7,210 nt of DNA, taken from the NCBI GenBank assembly GCA_016781885.1, contig JADDPM010000004.1, positions 8,898 to 16,107 on the forward strand, in the 5' to 3' direction. The DNA is from Rubrobacter sp. (lineage in GTDB: Bacteria; Actinomycetota; Rubrobacteria; Rubrobacterales; Rubrobacteraceae). Below, in pieces: positions 5,443 through 7,210 of this stretch. Below the pieces are notes generated by a model. The model was given only the letters and a program-made list of their open reading frames with translations. It did not search any database and was not told the origin of the DNA. Made by a program: the position numbers and the translations under genes. The first letter of the stretch is position 1. Every line of letters starts with the position of its first letter.

Positions 5443-6566
5443 GCAGGGGTAAGATAGATACCGAAGTTGGCCTCTCCGAGCGGCTCAGGGCGATGGACCC
5501 GATACTGCTTCTGGCCTCGCTGGCGCTTACGGGATTCGGGATACTCGCGGTGTACATCGCTGGGTCCGACGGGGGCGGGAGCTTCGCGCTGAACCAGGCT
5601 CTGGGTTTCGTCGTGGGTCTCGTGGGGGCGGTGCCGCTCGCCCTGATCGACTACCGGCGTCTGAAGAAGTACCTGCCCGCCATCTACGGCCTGACCCTTC
5701 TCATGCTCCTTACCGTGACCGTCAGCGGCATCAGCGCCAAGGGGGCGCAACGCTGGATCGACATAGGCCCTGTGCAGGTCCAGCCCTCGGAGTTCGCGAA
5801 GCTCCTCATGGTCTTGGTGCTCGCCGGATACTTCTCCGAGCACCGCGCCAGTGATACCAAGACCTTCCTCAAATCTTTGGGCATCCTCGGGGTACCGGCC
5901 TTGCTCGTCTTCGCCCAGCCGGACCTCGGGACCGCGCTAGTCTTCGGGGCCGTGTTCTTTGCGATGGCGTTTATCGGGGGGGCGAGGCTCCGGCAGCTTG
6001 GCCTGCTCGTGATCTCCAGTATAGTCCTCTTCGCGCTCGCGCTGAAGCTGGGGATTCTCCAGGAGTACCAGGTCGCGCGCCTTACGGCTTTCCTCGACCC
6101 GACCGGTGCTACCACCGAGAGCTATCAGGTCTCCCAGTCTATGATCGCGATCGGCTCCGGCAGCCTGACCGGCAAGGGCCTCGATCCAATGACGCTGGCT
6201 AATCTGGGCTTCCTGCCCGAGGATCACACCGACTTCATCTTCTCCAACCTCGCCGAGAGGACCGGGTTCGTCGGAGCAGTGCTGCTCCTGGGGCTCTTCT
6301 TCGTCCTCGTGTGGCGGATGCTACACGTCGCGACCGTCGCGAGGGATCGCTTCGGCGTCCTCATCGCCGTGGGGGTCGCCACGATCTTTTTGTTTCACGT
6401 CTTCGTCAATATTGGTATGACGATGGGGATCATGCCTGTCACCGGCATCCCGCTGCCGTTTATCAGCTACGGGCGGAGTAGCTTGGTGGTCAGCGTGATC
6501 TCCCTGGGCCTCCTTCAGAGCATCGCGATGCGCTCGAAGGAGGGTTACAAGGGGATGGATGCCTGA
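5433..6566 (+). CDS. rodA: SEDS-family peptidoglycan glycosyltransferase RodA
   Basis: RodA polymerises lipid II into glycan strands together with a class B PBP during cell elongation. The 377-residue protein has about ten membrane segments and the SEDS motifs: GAQRWIDIGPVQVQPSEFAK (104-123), QPDLGTALV (162-170), AIGSGSLTGKG (239-249), and LPEDHTDFIFSNLAERTG (261-278), whose Asp267 corresponds to the catalytically essential Asp of the family. GIMPVTGIPLPFISYG (332-347) follows. The usual SYGGSS is SYGRSS here (Arg348). RodA rather than FtsW is supported by the mre context. The ATG at 5433 has AAGGAAG (5422-5428) ahead and lies inside the end of mreD. No PBP2 gene lies between mreD and rodA, where many bacteria carry one. 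The TGA at 6564-6566 is followed almost at once by the rplU promoter, with no obvious terminator. Confidence 0.96.
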   Translation: MELSRGKIDTEVGLSERLRAMDPILLLASLALTGFGILAVYIAGSDGGGSFALNQALGFVVGLVGAVPLALIDYRRLKKYLPAIYGLTLLMLLTVTVSGISAKGAQRWIDIGPVQVQPSEFAKLLMVLVLAGYFSEHRASDTKTFLKSLGILGVPALLVFAQPDLGTALVFGAVFFAMAFIGGARLRQLGLLVISSIVLFALALKLGILQEYQVARLTAFLDPTGATTESYQVSQSMIAIGSGSLTGKGLDPMTLANLGFLPEDHTDFIFSNLAERTGFVGAVLLLGLFFVLVWRMLHVATVARDRFGVLIAVGVATIFLFHVFVNIGMTMGIMPVTGIPLPFISYGRSSLVVSVISLGLLQSIAMRSKEGYKGMDA

Positions 6567-6570
6567 GGCG

Positions 6571-6600
6571 TTGGCCACACCGGGCACAGGACGGTATACT
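6571..6600 (+). promoter_or_regulatory. Sigma-70-type promoter for rplU-rpmA
   Basis: A -35-like TTGGCC (6571-6576, 4 of 6 to TTGACA) and a -10-like TATACT (6595-6600, 5 of 6 to TATAAT) are separated by 18 bases, in the only sizeable intergenic region of the window. Transcription would begin near 6607 and give a leader of about 68 bases before rplU. The -35 box starts only 4 bases after the rodA stop. The AT-rich -10 stands out against the GC-rich surroundings. Not tested experimentally. Confidence 0.72.
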
Positions 6601-6609
6601 AGATATTCG

Positions 6610-6643
6610 GAGTTCGCGCGGAGATAAGAGATCGCGCGTACTC
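6610..6643 (+). promoter_or_regulatory. Hairpin in the rplU leader
   Basis: The arms GAGTTCGCGCG (6610-6620) and CGCGCGTACTC (6633-6643) pair at 10 of 11 positions, with a single T-T mismatch between 6614 and 6639, around a purine-rich 12-base loop. The inner six pairs are all G-C. The downstream sequence is moderately T-rich (GTTCTGTTT, 6644-6652), so the hairpin could be a weak intrinsic terminator or attenuator, a binding site for autoregulation, or a 5' stabilising stem. Ribosomal protein L21 leaders are known regulatory elements in other bacteria, but I cannot match this one to a known class. Confidence 0.6.
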
Positions 6644-6674
6644 GTTCTGTTTAACAGGCAACGGGAGAGATCGT

Positions 6675-6962
6675 ATGTTTGCGGTATTGAAGGTGGGCGG
6701 CAAGCAGTATCGGGCCGGCAGGGATGAGGAGTTGATCGTGGACCGGCTCGCGGGCGAGGTCGGGGACTCGGTGGAGATCCCGGTCGCGTTCACGGCTGAC
6801 GGGGAGGACTTCGACCTCTCGGGCGGGACGGCCAGGATCGAAATCCTCGAACACTTGAAGGGCGATAAGGTACACGTCTACAAGTACAAGCCCAAGAAGA
6901 CGTACAGAAAGAAGACCGGGCACCGCCAGGCGCGGACCCGGATCAAGGTAGTGGAGGTATAG
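6675..6962 (+). CDS. rplU: 50S ribosomal protein L21
   Basis: L21 is a large-subunit protein that binds 23S rRNA. The 95-residue product opens with MFAVLKVGGKQYRAG, the hallmark N-terminus, and ends with the basic stretch VYKYKPKKTYRKKTGHRQ, which satisfies the family signature around GHRQ, then ARTRIKVVEV. It is several residues shorter than the usual 100-105; the shortening lies in the middle loop, around residues 43-52, where other L21 proteins carry a vG-P-v-a segment. The start ATG at 6675 has GGGAGAG (6663-6669) at 5-base spacing. It is the first gene behind its own promoter and leader hairpin, and is followed after three bases by rpmA, the near-universal L21-L27 pair. Confidence 0.97.
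   Translation: MFAVLKVGGKQYRAGRDEELIVDRLAGEVGDSVEIPVAFTADGEDFDLSGGTARIEILEHLKGDKVHVYKYKPKKTYRKKTGHRQARTRIKVVEV
6953..6958 (+). promoter_or_regulatory. Strong ribosome binding site for rpmA inside the end of rplU
   Basis: A GGAGGT core at 7-base spacing from ATG 6966, located in the last codons of rplU. It is among the best Shine-Dalgarno matches in the window and fits the high expression expected of a ribosomal protein. Confidence 0.8.
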
Positions 6963-6965
6963 ATA

Positions 6966-7210
6966 ATGGCTCATAAAAAGGGTGGCGGCTCGTCGAGGAA
7001 CGGTCGCAATACCGAGGGCAAGAGGCTCGGCGTAAAAACCTACGGCGGGCAGCTCGTCAGCGCCGGGAGCATCATCGTCAGGCAGCGCGGCACGAAGGTC
7101 CACCCGGGCCTCAACGTCGGCAAAGGCTCTGACGATACGCTCTTCGCCAGGATCTCCGGCCAGGTCAAGTTCGCCAAGAGCGGCGGCAGGAGCGTGGTCA
7201 ACATCGTCGA
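6966..7210 (+). CDS. rpmA: 50S ribosomal protein L27 (3' end outside window)
   Basis: L27 reaches the peptidyl-transferase centre of the 50S subunit through its flexible N-terminus. The 81 visible residues begin MAHKKGGGSSRNGRNTEGKR and continue with LGVKTYGGQLVSAGSIIVRQ, RGTKVHPGLNVG and DDTLFARISGQVKF, all diagnostic of the family. Only a few C-terminal residues are missing at the window edge, since bacterial L27 is usually 84-95 residues. The protein starts directly at MAHKKGGG, without the cleavable N-terminal extension found in many Firmicutes. Codons are mainly C-ending, as in ndk. It lies three bases after rplU; an obg GTPase gene often follows this pair, but that would be beyond the window. 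Confidence 0.97.
   Translation, partial: MAHKKGGGSSRNGRNTEGKRLGVKTYGGQLVSAGSIIVRQRGTKVHPGLNVGKGSDDTLFARISGQVKFAKSGGRSVVNIV

Noticed and set aside
6649..6657. TGTTTAACA partial palindrome before rplU as an operator
   Set aside because: The arms are only four bases around one base, which is expected by chance in AT-rich leader sequence.

Overview
This is a high-GC bacterial chromosome segment in which every gene reads on the + strand. By gene content and order it is most likely from an actinobacterium. The order folC, small membrane protein, ndk, then mreB-mreC-mreD-rodA and rplU-rpmA resembles the layout known from Streptomyces and relatives. The presence of maf and radC, and a compact rod-shape operon, suggest a deep-branching lineage such as Rubrobacter. 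That placement is inference from remembered synteny and protein style, not from a search.

Layout. Positions 1-610 hold the C-terminal half of folC (folylpolyglutamate synthase). A 32-codon single-span membrane ORF (603-701) and a two-span membrane protein with a C-terminal double zinc ribbon (698-1189) follow, each overlapping the gene before it. Then come ndk (1202-1603), maf (1617-2192) and radC (2192-2887), with gaps of 13 bases or fewer. After a 44-base gap the cell-elongation block begins: mreB (2932-3960), mreC (3970-4887), mreD (about 4915-5442) and rodA (5433-6566). A 108-base intergenic region carries a convincing sigma-70-type promoter and a strong leader hairpin. It is followed by the ribosomal protein genes rplU (6675-6962) and rpmA (6966 to the window edge, incomplete).

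How it works together. MreB filaments, the MreC/MreD membrane proteins and the RodA glycan polymerase form the core of the elongasome that builds the lateral wall of rod-shaped cells. Maf, a nucleotide house-cleaning pyrophosphatase, and RadC commonly travel with mreBCD. FolC and Ndk supply folate and nucleotide metabolism. The spacing from folC to rodA fits one polycistronic unit, with rplU-rpmA having its own promoter and possibly also receiving read-through, because no convincing terminator follows rodA.

The window is mostly ordinary housekeeping DNA, and I see no mobile element, CRISPR array, tRNA or rRNA. The points worth a second look are the tiny coupled membrane ORF, the zinc-ribbon membrane protein, unusual residues in otherwise conserved motifs of Ndk, Maf and RodA, the absence of a PBP2 gene between mreD and rodA, and the hairpin in the rplU leader. 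There is no gene-free stretch longer than 300 bases.
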